Of a DNA stretch of 64,000 nucleotides, positions 49,865 through 63,392 are shown in pieces. The stretch spans positions 7,225,156-7,289,155 of the forward strand of contig CM055106.1 in NCBI GenBank assembly GCA_029204225.1, in the 5' to 3' direction. The position numbers and the translations under genes were made by a program. This DNA comes from Diphasiastrum complanatum. Lineage: Eukaryota > Streptophyta > Lycopodiopsida > Lycopodiales > Lycopodiaceae. The notes under the pieces are model-generated. The model did no database searches, was not told the origin of the DNA, and saw nothing but the letters and a program-made list of their open reading frames with translations. Each line of letters opens with the position of its first letter. Positions within the stretch are counted from its first letter, which is position 1.

Positions 49865-51707
49865 GGACGCGATCTGAGTGGAATGCTCGTGATTATATTA
49901 GAGTGATTAGAAGCTGTTTATAGCTATAGAGTTCAATCTACCTTATGACTACGATTATAATCGAACTCTCGAATCTGTTATGGGCAAAATCAACATATAT
50001 GCCTAAATTTATTATATATAGCTATGGGAAACTATTTCAACAATGAGGCAAGAGTCTAGACTTTCATTTTCCAGCTTACAATGTAATTTGATGGCCCTTG
50101 AGCCATTTCAAACAAAGTCTTAATTGATCTCTTATGATGGGAGTGAAGGTTTATTTCAAAGGATTTCTTAAAACCATAAATACTCATGAGATAAGACATT
50201 TCTTTTGAAAGGAAATAGCATTAATTATGTGAAGGTTTGATGCATAGAATATGAATATAGAGTACTTGAAATTGCCATCCCACAACATATTAACTTTCTT
50301 CATGATGTTGACTTAATTCAAACTTCTAATATCTTAGATCTTTCATTACCATATGTCAATATGCCAACCAAGACAAGCCTTTCAATTTTGAAAGATAACT
50401 CACAATACTATCGACAAAATAAAAATCTCCAAAATCAAGAACTAGCACCTAGAATACATTTCAAGAACTCAATTTCTATGCTTGGGATAGTCTGTCAAAT
50501 ATATTCATGTGGTTAGTCATAATAGAGTGTTTATTGTGTGGACTTTTGCTAGCAATTAATCGACTCCAATGAATAGAAAATGAGCTTGATAGAGAAGACA
50601 ACACATATTGAATCAAAATTTTAAAACATAGTCTATGGCTAAGTGAAATATCTCATTTGCAATTCATATAAATGACAAACTGATATAGAGATCATAATTA
50701 GAGATAAAGTAGTCTTGTCAATCTTTGATCATGATTTGTTTGAAATCTAGATAGGAAAAACTACAAAATCCAATATGTAACTCACTCTGGTTATGGTAGA
50801 TTTAATTGAGATCCCAACTGGAATGGAGTCCATATTGGATCCACTAATAATCTCAAATCAATCACTAGAACATTTGGTAATCCTTCCAATGCCTTTTGGA
50901 TTAAAATTTACAAAATGATTTCCTATGTATGTTCCCATTGAAAAAGTTATTTGACTTTTGTTGAATTGCATGTCAATGTTGAGCAATGTGTCCAACACAT
51001 ATACTTCAAAATTCTAGTAATCAATTGTCTCCATTCTTGGCCAACAATATGATTGGGAAGTCATGTAAGATCTTGACCACATAAAATATAGGTAGATAGT
51101 TGGCAATTAAGGACATTGATAGAAACTCGGAAAAACAAGGTAGGGCGAGTAAATAACCTATCAAAAAGAGGGAAAATAGCAGCAAAATGCAAACTAAAAA
51201 TCACTCCTAAGACTGTCTAGTATCGTCTCCTCGGAAACAGAGCCAAAAAAATGTTGGACCCCTTCCGTGCCTCCCTAATCGGGTGGATCTAGAGGACAAA
51301 GAGGAATTTTATGGATCTAAATTTGGGTGAGTGTTGTGTGTAGTAATGGGTATCAATCCAATGGGGAGGGGGTAAACAAGATGATGAGAGTGAGATTCTA
51401 GGCTCACTAAGGTTGTCAATCTTAGCTTGTGATCTAAACGTGAAATGGCCTAGATTTGGGAGTGTTGTTCATCTCTTTGCCTCTACTCTTTATGTGTTTT
51501 CTTGTTTCTTGGTTTGGTTTCTTTTTGCTTATCTAGGCATCGTTATCTCTAGATCTTCTCCTCAAGAGGTTGATCTTCTCAAGGGAGGTGAACAATGTAA
51601 TTAAATCTACCTATGGATCTTAACGATCACTCCATTGTGTAAATCTAACACCTATTTTGGTTGTATGTAAAATTTGTGGATTAGTTTGGAAACTAAATGT
51701 GATGAAA
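49865..51707. other. No gene recognised
   Basis: AT-rich sequence between the LTP-like gene and the left TIR of the large element. No domain or repeat end was recognised. Confidence 0.45.
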
Positions 51708-51739
51708 CATTAGGGCCCTTTTTGGACTCAAAAAGGGCC
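51708..51739 (+). repeat. Left terminal inverted repeat
   Basis: CATTAGGGCCCTTTTTGGAC begins the repeat; all 32 bases match the inverted right end. Within it, GGCCCTTTTTG and CAAAAAGGGCC pair around GACT, so the end is itself a hairpin. Confidence 0.93.
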
Positions 51740-52121
51740 TCCTCCTTGCCTAAACAAGTTTTCTAATTATAATTAATTTAGTGCTAATCAATCCTACGTG
51801 GCACCTTTACCTTGGGTTACCATACAAGGTGAGCAAGAGTTAAGGCCTAAATGTAGGTCTCATTTTCATAGACTATTGTAGGTTATCTGCATAGACTATA
51901 ATAGGCAACTAATAGGTAAATACAAATTACAACTAGAGTAGGGTTAGTATAGGACGACCTTTCATTGTTCTAACTACAATATGAGCCTAGGGATGGAAAC
52001 TAGTATATGCCTAATAAAGCTTATATCATGGTTAGTTCACATTGAACTTTGACACAAGGTTGATTAAGATGTGTTTCTACTATTCTACATAGATTCTTTT
52101 GGGAAATTCAACATCTTCAAG

Positions 52122-55100
52122 ATGACAACCAAGTATCACTTACATGTGAAGTTAGAGAAGGATTATGCGACCACCAAAGCTGCATGGGGTGTTAACTTAA
52201 ATCCGTATGACATGCATTGTTGGAGATTAGAAAGAAAAAAACATATTGACCTATGGGTAAGAGGTGATTTATACCCTCATAATCCACTGGTAGATGCTCC
52301 TCCTAAATTTTCTGATGTACATAGTTTGTTACGGTTTGTTGGGGATGGTCGGAATGGACTGCTTGGCTATTGTCAAGCAATGGATTCTCGAAGAATTCAA
52401 GCAGAGACATTGGCAAATACGGCAAACATTCATATATTGAGTATGAATGACAATTTAAAGTCATTGCATGGAATAAATATGAAATTGGAGCAGGAGATAA
52501 ATGGTTTGAAAATAGAGCTTGCCAGTTCTGTCGCAAAAATTGAAGAATTACAATCTTCAATCAGTATATTTCAGAGGACAATAAATGGCTTACAACGAAA
52601 GCGTAGAGTCTCGATGGATCAGCAAGCAGAAAATGAAAACACTAAGAGACACAAACTAGAAGCTTTGGCACCAGGTGGTGGTGCCAGTAAAAGACGTATG
52701 AGGGACACAAAAGAGTTCTTGAAAAAGACGGTTGGAAAAGATTTTATTGCCGGAAAATATATGAAACATTTTTTGAAGGGTAAAGATTTGATTAAGATTG
52801 TGAAAGATGAAACAAGTGATTCAATTCGCTTGAGAATTGCAAAAAAGCTAGTGGACAAGTTCAAGCCAAATCCAAATGTTAAAGAGATGGTGTACGCATG
52901 TGACCAAGGAGGTGTGAGTAGCAAGGGGTATAGAGCTTTGAAGAAGTATATGAAACGCTCTGACAAAAATGGGTTAAAATGCCATCAAATAATACCTACT
53001 TATAAACTTTTCGAATCCGCCAAACGAGAATGCAATTCGATATTGCTCTCTGAATTAGGAGAGTTTCAACATATTGAGGATTCTTTTACAGTAACCAATA
53101 AGAAGAAAGGACCTTCGACATGTTTTCGTTATCATCAAGGCAATAATATATTCTTAGATTTGGAAAAGGTCCAAGCGATGATGATCCGACATTACAAAGT
53201 TAGAACAAATGGTAAGAACATTTATTGTGAATTTCAGTTTTCAATTGTATGCTTTTCTTCAACTAATATGTTTTAGTAATGAAATTTCTGTTTTACAGAT
53301 TGCGGAGGTAAAGTTATATTTGTTATTAAGTTGGACGAAGCAGAAATCGTAAAAGGGCGTAAACTTGAACGTGTCACAATCACCTTGATGAATCGTGAAT
53401 TGCAACAGTTTGGCGGAAGTTATTGTAAAGAATTTAGCGTGCAATCCGAAAATCACATATGGTGGATAGCTGCATTTGAAGTTCCTAAGGAGTCTCATGA
53501 CGTACTGGAGTGGCTATTTGAAAAATGCAGTATATCTAAGATAATACATGCACAAAATGAAGGCAAATTGCTCAATGTTGAAGGAGAAAGCTTTGCTGTA
53601 GAATGGCACCTAGCTGCTGATTTGAAGACTTTGAAATGCATGTACGGTTGTGGTCTCGGTGCAAATGCAAAGAATTTTTGTATATATTGTATGTTTGAAT
53701 CTGGGTGGAACAAAAGTATTTTGAATTGCAACCAACGTCTTCCACCAAATAGGCACAATCTAGACAAAGCTTGGAGTCCTGTGTTGAACATTCCTCTCGA
53801 AAGAGTCCATTTTTGCACAATGCATGGTGAATTACGAATACTGGACAAATTATTATTTTTGCATTGTTGTTACGCATGGAACATGCAGCCCAAATCAAGA
53901 GCAGATGTTGGCATTAGAAATCTAGAGATAATTTTATCCGATATGGGATTGCACGGGGGCCACGTGAGTCTTACCAAAGACGTTGAGATGAGTGAAAAAA
54001 CGCAAGATGTTCCAGCAAAAGTTTCAATGGGTGGTGCAAAAGCGAGACACCTATTGTCAAATCATACTGCACGTGAAAGCAGTGTTGAATGAGAGTACTG
54101 GAGTAAAATATGTCAATGCACAATAAATATTGGCTCAGATCCTCGCATGGCAAGTACACGTGCTAAGGTTTGGCAAGCATTTGATGCGTTGTCACAAACT
54201 ATCAACAAAAAGATTGTGAGAGATGAAGATTTGGATAGATACGCAAGAGAAGTCAAAACATTTACTGAATTGATGATCGATGCATGGGGAGAAACACACA
54301 TAACTCACTATATGGTATGTGTGTCTCATATTTTTTACTTTCATATTTATGTATTTGTAAAGATTTAAACTAATACAAATTTTCTATGAACAGCACATCT
54401 TCTATGCTCATGGACCTTGGTTTATGAAAACCTATGGATCATTAGCTATTTGGAATACGCAAGGCATGGAAAAGAGTCATTACGGGGCAAAGGCTGCGTA
54501 TTTCAAAAATTCACGGCATGGCGGAGGAAAGGGTCTTAGCAATGCATTGGTTGAGATATTCCAATGGTTTTACAGAGGAGTTTTGGGCCGAGGACACTTT
54601 CAAAGCACAAGAATTGAAGAGTTGTATTCAATGATCTATGCCATACAAATTCTTGGCTCAACTATCATGTGGATTCCATATAACTTGCTTAGTTATATAT
54701 GGAAAGGAGATAGACCCTTTATCGCTCGTCTCAACAGATTTATTAGTCACTTGGGTAACGATCATTACTTGGAGCTGACGAAGGATCAGCTGAAAACTTT
54801 TGATCTTGAAAGTGTAGGAAAGAAGTTTCTATCCAGTGAGATTACTGTTATTTTTTTGCTTAATGAGTTTCCAACGACTGTGGCCAGCAACAAACACAAT
54901 CCTAGTGAGCAGGTGAACGGGATGAACGACCCGGATGAAGAGGAAGATTTATCTGCGGAGCACGAAGCAATCTTGGCTGCGCAAGAGGCAACAGGTGCAT
55001 CCACATCAGCGGAGCCAGAAGATACAGATGAGTCTGATGATGTCGTGCTTTGAATCCATGGCCTTGCTCCAATCATCATTGATGGGCAGAAGTATGTGTT

Positions 55101-55934
55101 CATGCATGACTTGCAACATATTCTCAGCTTGCGAGAAGATGAGATGCTGGCAGCATTGGTAAATTTGCAGAATGGCAGTTCCACTTTCGACCACACCCAG
55201 CCCGACGACACGTATGAGAAGCTGATCGGGCATGACACGGACACCACCGAGCAAGCACTGGCAAGGGTGCTTTGCCAATTGAAAACGCTTCAACCACCAC
55301 CAGTTCAAACGAGGCCATTCGAGGTACTCGAAGGGAAAACTGCTGACATGAAGTACAAAGGCAAAGGAATTAACCTTGCGCAAATCGAAGACATTGATGA
55401 AGGCACCGAGGCAAGTCTGACCCAACAATTCAACTTGCATGTGTTTGTTATGTTTGTTTGTCTTCATTATACTCATTTTGCAATAATTTGAACCAAATGC
55501 AGGATGCAGTGGAGCTTGATGCATTTGCAATGCGAAGGGGTGGCTCTCGGGAGAAAGTTGAAGCAGGAACTCTGGACAGGTCTATGGCCCACTACATTGG
55601 GAACTTGCCCAACAACTTTATTTTCTGCTTCAGCAACAAGTACAGCCCAGATGGACAGACATAGCTTCTTAAATGCAAAGCACCCTCCAAGCACATTGGT
55701 GAGCTGGACATGTCACCGTCAGCACCAAAGGCTTACTGTGTCCTCCAAAAAGCCGTTTTGAATGATTTTTGCCCTGGATTCGAGACCCGGCTCATTCTCT
55801 CGGGTTTAATTGGCCCTTATGAGGATGAGGGAGATGCTCCTAAATTAGCATTAGAAATGTTAAAACCAGTACTGTCATCAGAGAAGCGATCAGAGAAGCT
55901 GAAGTCCTCTCTGAAGGAAATGGATCAATTGTGA
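52122..55934 (+). pseudogene. Large four-exon ORF, candidate transposase
   Basis: Exons: 52,122-53,211; 53,299-54,314; 54,394-55,410; 55,503-55,934. Frame is kept across all three introns (two GT-AG, the third GC-AG), giving 1,184 codons. The ATG at 52,122 (MTTKYHLHVKLEKDY) is the likely start. Residues 115-175 form a coiled coil, followed by a Lys/Arg-rich region (KRRMRDTKEFLKKTVGKDF) and CDQGGVSSKGYRALKKYMK. Exon 2 has VIFVIKLDEAEI, FAVEWHLAADLKTLKCMYGC with CIYC, and IPLERVHFCTMHGELRILDK. These resemble the KLSGDGT / GGDWKFL / NLHMFLR blocks of dispersed, uncharacterised transposase-like eukaryotic proteins (recalled, not checked). An acidic stretch precedes 55,050. In-frame stops: TGA 54,090, TGA 55,051, TAG 55,662. 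It is the best candidate for the element's mobility protein; the function is inferred. Confidence 0.7.
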
Positions 55935-56065
55935 ATAAAGATTTTGTCCTTTTTTTCTTGTGGACTCTCCTAATTCTCTATTGTCATTATATGATGTGCT
56001 AATTTATTGAATTTAGAATTTAATTTTTTTTTCCGATAAAGATTTCTCCTTCTTTTTTTACGTGA

Positions 56066-56290
56066 CGTGATTTTCACGCCAGGGTGCGACCAGCGCCCGT
56101 TTGACCAGGTCAAACGTCCCTTGGTCGCGCCTTGGCGTGATTTTCACGCCAGGGCATGACCAGGGCCCGTTTGACCAGGTCAAACGTCCCCTGGTCGCGC
56201 CTTGGCATGATTTTCACGCCAAGGCGCGACCAAAGCCCGTTTGACCTGGTCAAACAGGCCCTGGTCGCGCCCTGGCGTGATTTCCATGCC
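56066..56290. repeat. Three 70-bp palindromic tandem units
   Basis: Units start at 56,066, 56,136 and 56,206, each exactly 70 bases; a fourth is cut after 15. Each unit contains the palindrome GTTTGACC-A-GGTCAAAC (T at the centre in unit 3) and an inverted pair TGGCGTGA-TT-TCACGCCA spanning unit borders, plus GCGACCA/TGGTCGC. The array sits between the 3' ends of the converging plus- and minus-strand genes. Confidence 0.95.
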
Positions 56291-56525
56291 ACGACATGAA
56301 AACCTATCTTATGTACAACATGGTTAAAGAAACTACCATTCCCATAGTACTGAAAAATTTTAAATCACTGCATTCACATAGATGATACTAAAATTTTCAA
56401 ATGACTGCATTCACATAAACAGTACTGAAATCAGATATCAAACTCAATCACAACAATTTGCATTCACACAACCTAAAATTCTGCAAGATACTTGACACCA
56501 AATCTTCAGTATATTATAAATAAAA

Positions 56526-57847
<1,322 letters not shown>

Positions 57848-57960
57848 TGGTTAGCCTTTGAAAACGTATCAGAGAACACGAGAGATGAAAAATAGAGAAT
57901 TCAAAAAAACTGACACTCTGACACTCAAGGGATGAAGTGGAGAAATGAGGACCCAAGCAC

Positions 57961-57970
57961 CCTTATATAG
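57961..57970 (-). promoter_or_regulatory. TATA box of the H3-like gene
   Basis: The minus strand reads TATATAAGGGTG here, about 115-125 bases upstream of the ATGs at 57,847 and 57,835. Confidence 0.65.
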
Positions 57971-58221
57971 TGAAGGGTTCTATTTTTAGTAAGTGCCCCT
58001 ATAAAAGTTTTGGCCTCTTTTCCAATTATAGTATGTTCTTGTCTAGGCTCATGAGTAAAAATCCTTGGACATCCACAAATGTAGTAACAGGCATATAAAA
58101 TGTAACAACGCAAAAGTAATGTCAAAACGTAACCAAATATATTAGAATAGAGTCAAAACACAACCAACTAATTGTGTTTTCTATTTTCCATTAGATTAAA
58201 TCCTTTATTCCCATTGGACTC

Positions 58222-59562
58222 CTAATGTCCCTGTTTGTAAAAATGAAACACATTCATGATCTTTTTCGGCTCGTCTCCGTATCTGCAAAACCAGACCCAA
58301 AGTTAATAATCCTATATTTATTCAACATTACTATTTAAAATTAAGGAATTGGATGGAAATTAGGGACTCACATTTTGTCCATTACGAGTGAGACAAAATC
58401 TACTGGCACATCAACAAAAGTCAATCCAAGCATATGCCGAAGATCTTCTAGGCTGCACTCCTTATTTATATGAATTTTTCGTATTTCATCATGGGGCAAA
58501 TGTATGGATATCTCCACTTCTTGCTGATTCGTCTCCGCGTCTAGAGGGTCCCATCGGCCATGACCAAACTTATATCGCCTATAAATGAAACTTAAGGAGC
58601 ATGTTTGACGTGAAATATGATACCTTATGGTCATTGTTTCACAAGAGAGCTTACACCTTATTAAATCTCCTTTATGCTCCATTTCCTTTGAATCCCATGC
58701 GACAAATATGTTGTCCAACAGTGATGATTCTGTTGCTTTCCATGCCCACATCGTGTTTGTTTTCCTAAAGGGGACCGCCTTAAATATGGCAACAAATACG
58801 GTGATCGGCACAGAAATGCTAGTGTAGACTCATTTGGATCCGAATGTTGGCTTCATATTACCAATAATCTCTTTGAGAAGTTGCCTCTTCGTTAATTCAA
58901 TAGTCAGTTGGTCAACATATGGCCACTCGTGAGAATTGATCGCAAGCTCAGAAGTTGGTGCTAATTTGCCTTCGCCAAAGTTTTTTTTTGGAACTTCGTA
59001 TATGTGATCGTAAAAGAAAATGCCCATTTTGATCAGGGCAGAGGATGCCAACCCACCATATATTAGTTCTCCATATTTGGCATGTATGGCGGAGAATTTT
59101 CCAGTGAAGGACTTCATGTTTTGCCAGTCGAAGCTATTTGAAGGAAAGACATCTGCACCAGGCATTAATGCAACATTATTATCCATTACAATGACATAAT
59201 AATAATTCAAACATAATAGTTAACACAAGAATAAAGAGGTGAGACCTACAATGTGACTGTATGGTTCTATCAGCAACAGCCACATCCAATAAAATATCTC
59301 GACGCATGTATACGTGTTGCACATTTGCAAGGTATTCGCCGTTTTGGTCGATCTTGAATTCATGGATCCTTCCTTTCCAATGGTAGTCTTGGTTGTTTCA
59401 CTTCCTCTTTGCAACCTTGTGAGTTCCTTTGCCCGATGGTTGCATGTAAACCCAGTCAAAAGTTGAAAATGTATGGGGCACCCAATGCTCATTGGAATCT
59501 TTGATGTGTGCAACAATGGAAGCTAGTTGATTCTTGGGCTTCCTTGATTGAGTAGATGCCAT
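58222..59562 (-). pseudogene. BAH-like domain protein gene in transposon
   Basis: Exons (minus): 59,562-59,250; 59,152-58,372; 58,282-58,222; all introns GT-AG and in phase, 391 codons plus the stop. The N-terminal 160 residues follow the BAH pattern: DWVYMQPSGKG, HWKGRIHEFKIDQNGEYLAN, VQHVYMRRDILLD, then VFPSNSFDWQNMKSFTGKFS and IFFYDHIYEVPKK (compare the SxHxDxxxxxxIxGKxxV and FxYxxxY blocks of BAH). BAH domains bind nucleosomes or modified histone tails. The C-terminal part (VAIFKAVPFRKTNTMWAWKA ... HLPHDEIRKIHINKECSLED) is not recognised. Stops: TGA at 59,398-59,400 (probably from Trp) and TGA at 58,830-58,832. It is head-to-tail with the H3-like gene, about 375 bases upstream of it. Confidence 0.68.
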
Positions 59563-59664
59563 AATGGATGATGTAATGATAATGTAGGATATGCGAAATA
59601 GTGTGTAGATCTTCAGATAAGGTGAACCAAAACAAAAAAAATAGAATATCTGTGGAGTATACAG

Positions 59665-59842
<178 letters not shown>

Positions 59843-60149
59843 CGTTTAGAGAGAGACTACAAAATGAGAGAGAGATGAGAGATACAAGCTTGTGAACATT
59901 CAAAATTTGAAATAAGGACTAGGCTCACTTAGGATAAGGCTGCCAGTAGATAGACAGGCTAGTTGATGTTAACTTGTAGGCATAGTTATTGCTTTATCTA
60001 GGGTTAATGTTAGAGGTGTACTTTGTGGGCCCACACTTGATTTAATCTGCACCATTGAATTTGCCATGTCATATGGACCATTCCCTCTTAGTTGTCAATA
60101 TTCTATTGGGACACGTGTCATCATTAACACTAATTATAATTAGTGAAGA

Positions 60150-60181
60150 GGCCCTTTTTGAGTCCAAAAAGGGCCCTAATG
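60150..60181 (-). repeat. Right terminal inverted repeat
   Basis: Exact reverse complement of 51,708-51,739, ending GGGCCCTAATG. It has the same internal hairpin. Confidence 0.93.
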
Positions 60182-60322
60182 AGCTTGTGCTAATGATGAT
60201 TCATGAATGTGATAGCATGATTAAACAAAGACAAAGGTCAAGCATTCACCATCCACAAGAAACAATAACATACATACAAAATAGGAGGGCCTTGAACACA
60301 CAAATGATAGGAAGGGGAGGAG

Positions 60323-60430
<108 letters not shown>

Positions 60431-60439
60431 GAATGGTAC

Positions 60440-62530
60440 CTAACGACGGTTTACATCACTTAGAATAATAGCAATGCTAGGTATATTGTCCCTTTAAGTT
60501 TCATAACTAAGGCGGGAACCTTGCCTAATTTCAAAAAAGACCTCCACTTTCATTTGAGGCAATTTTGATGGCCAAGATTGTCCATATGTCATCCTATGAC
60601 CAAGATTGGTTACCCTCTCTACAAGTCACCAAATGGATGCCACCACTTCACCTTATCACCTACGTGAGACTTCACCTATATAAAGGCTAAACAGGAAAGA
60701 ATAACATGAATAGTTCTTTTAACTTTAAATATCAACCTAGAAAATCATTATCCTTAGTCAAACTTTCACATCAAACAAGTACTCAGAGATAATCCTATTC
60801 CAAGTGATAATCTCTACACTGGAGTACAACTCAGGTTTGAAAAAGTACACTAAGCGATAAACTTTCTAACTGGGTTATATTTACTATAAGTTAGTAACAT
60901 CACCTTCATGTAAAGCATTTACATGAAATACTGGGTGAAATACCCTAACTTAAAAGATTAAAGTTAAAGAAATAATAAAATAATTATCAATACAGTTTGA
61001 AATCATCCACAAACTCTAGCAGATAATTCATAAACTTTCAAGTACAAATATCCTTAGAATCCAATTCCAAGATATGATAATTCATTTAACTAGAATATCT
61101 AGGAGAATCATTAAGATATAGAATGATTAAAACTCAACTCTGAGTATCCCAGATACTCTTTTGAGTTAAATGCTCTTGTTTCTAGCACCAAATACAAGAA
61201 AAAATAGCCTTTATTCATCTTAATAGACTTGTTTGTCTCCTAAGATAACTGGAGATCCAATTCAAATGAAGAATTGTACTCAAGCATCTACCATAAACTG
61301 TAGTAGAATAACATCCCTAGATAAATTCAATTCTCTACAAATAAAATACTTATTTTGTGAGAATATTTGTGAGATCCATAGGTCCTCAAATATAACACTG
61401 GAGTAGAGAGATTCAGAAACACTGATTCGAATTCTTACTCAAATAATAGATTAAGAACTAATCATCACACGTAAGAATCATTACAATTCCTTATAATTCT
61501 CTGACAATAATTAAGTATCTATTTATGATTCGTCAACCATAAATATTTAGATTCATATGATTCGTCAATCATAATTTCCTAAAATCCAAATCATACTTAA
61601 TCATTTATAGAATACTGGAGTATATGTCTAACATAACTCAGGAAAATTAAGAGTCATTCCAAAAATATTTCCATTAAGAAAATACTGGATTTAGGAATAC
61701 TTTCTACCAAGATTCTTAAACTGAAGTGCAAGATTCAAGGTCTATAAATCACTGGTAATTAAAGACTGAATGCATACCAAAATGACAATCATCTTCAACT
61801 ACAGAAACTTTAGATTACAATCTAGAATCATATCTAGATACCCAAAGTCCTTCTGAATATCAATTCAGTTGTTATTCTTGGATTCATTATCATTCATTAT
61901 CCATTTGAGCTCTCTGGGATACAATCACTAATGACCTGAGTCCCTTCCTTAACTAAGGAATACTCTATCCCAAGAATAATGTATATCCAATGCACACAAT
62001 CTTAACTGATGAACCAAAATGATTCACTAATCATGCGTCTTACAAGCAACATAATTAAAAAACCATCAGCTTCTGGTGAATCCACATCACATTGATCGTT
62101 TTACCAATTAACTTTATCCTGGAGTAATCAACTACTCAAGTTAATTGCCAATGATTCAGAAATCTCAAATCTCTAGGTGAAGAATTCTATTATACTAGTA
62201 TGACACCACATTTAGATCCTTACCCAAATCATTTATAAGCTAATCCATAAATCTTCTATACAAAGATTTGTTAACTCTGCAAGTATCTGTCAAAACAATA
62301 CTTGATCATATGCTTATGTTCATCGACTAGGTTAAGTGCACCGGATAACCTTAGTAACCAAGAATACACAGTAGATTCAGACAAGATTAATCGTGCACAT
62401 ATGTGAATAATCTCACTATGACCCAGTACATAAACACATTCTTATTTGGCAGATTCCTCCAGAACCCACATATGTTACTCACATATCTCGCTGAGATCTT
62501 GTAACTCAACTACAAAATATTTTCTATTTC
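60440..62530 (-). repeat. LTR-B-related sequence (solo or truncated)
   Basis: 61,740-62,520 is homologous to 43,261-44,040, which belongs to an LTR next to a PBS. The proximal part (60,440-61,740) resembles that LTR only in short blocks (actggagta, actggattt). No PBS or coding part is seen beside it. Confidence 0.6.
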
Positions 62531-62725
62531 TCGTGAATAAATAACATATCCGGAAAATTGTGAGAAATTGGCAAAAATCTAACTTGGTATTTTTTATGAT
62601 AGAAGTTTGTAAGTGAATCTCACATGTGTGGAGGATGTTCCCACGTGTGGATAATTGTAAAGTAAATCAAAATGTTTGATATAGGGGTCTCATAGAATTT
62701 CATACTCAAGCATTTAGGTGTAGGA

Positions 62726-63379
62726 TGTTGATAGGGTCAAATTTGGCATAGATGGCAAATTATCCATTTCCACTTGTAATGCCAATATTGAGCCAAAATA
62801 GAGCCAAACTTGTGCCAATTAGAGTGTAGACAAGTGTCATGCTTTTGTTTGATGAAGCTTAAGAGGTCCAATAGGATTTAGAGGTGGAACCTTGTGAGGT
62901 CCAATAGAAAATTGAGGTGTGCTTGAATATAGTCCAATAGAATTTAGAGGTGCATGGATCAATGGTCCAATAGGATTAAGAGGTGAAAAGTGTGATCCAA
63001 TCATAGTTAAGCATAATGGTAGCTCATGAATCTATTAGTATCATTGTACTCCTCCTTTTGGATCTAATTGATTTTGAGATTGAGTGGATTTTGAGTGTCA
63101 TTGAATTTCTAGCTTTCTCTCTCTACTCGAGAGCTCATGATGGTTTTTCTCTCTCTACCCGAGGAGAGCAGCTTGTTTTTACTTAGAATACTTTTGGAAC
63201 ACTTCCCACACGTGTGAGTGAGAGTTGGAAGTGATTGAATGCATGTAGTAGTGTGTTTTTGCCATAGAATCAAAGATAGATCTTGAATCTCAATCTAGTC
63301 TTGATCTTGGTGCATCTACACACCTTAGGAGATCACAAGTACATGTAGTGGAAAATTCACACGTGTGAAATTCAACATG
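62726..63379 (+). repeat. Complete 5' LTR of a copia-type element
   Basis: The 654-bp LTR begins TGTTGATAGGG and ends ATTCAACA, giving matching TGTTGA/TCAACA ends, and is followed without gap by the PBS. The five bases before it (TAGGA) would be the target duplication if repeated after the 3' LTR. It contains gtccaatag-gaggtg repeats and CT-rich blocks shared with 7,090-7,660. Confidence 0.87.
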
Positions 63380-63392
63380 GTATCAGAGCCTA
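63380..63392 (+). promoter_or_regulatory. Retrotransposon primer-binding site
   Basis: TGGTATCAGAGCC is directly adjacent to the LTR end. The 600-bp leader to the window edge has no gag start yet, so the coding part lies beyond 64,000. Confidence 0.92.

Noticed and set aside
54786-55530. Minus-strand frames opposite exon 3 of the large ORF
   Set aside because: They are shadows of the plus-strand gene, whose frame and splice phases are consistent across four exons.
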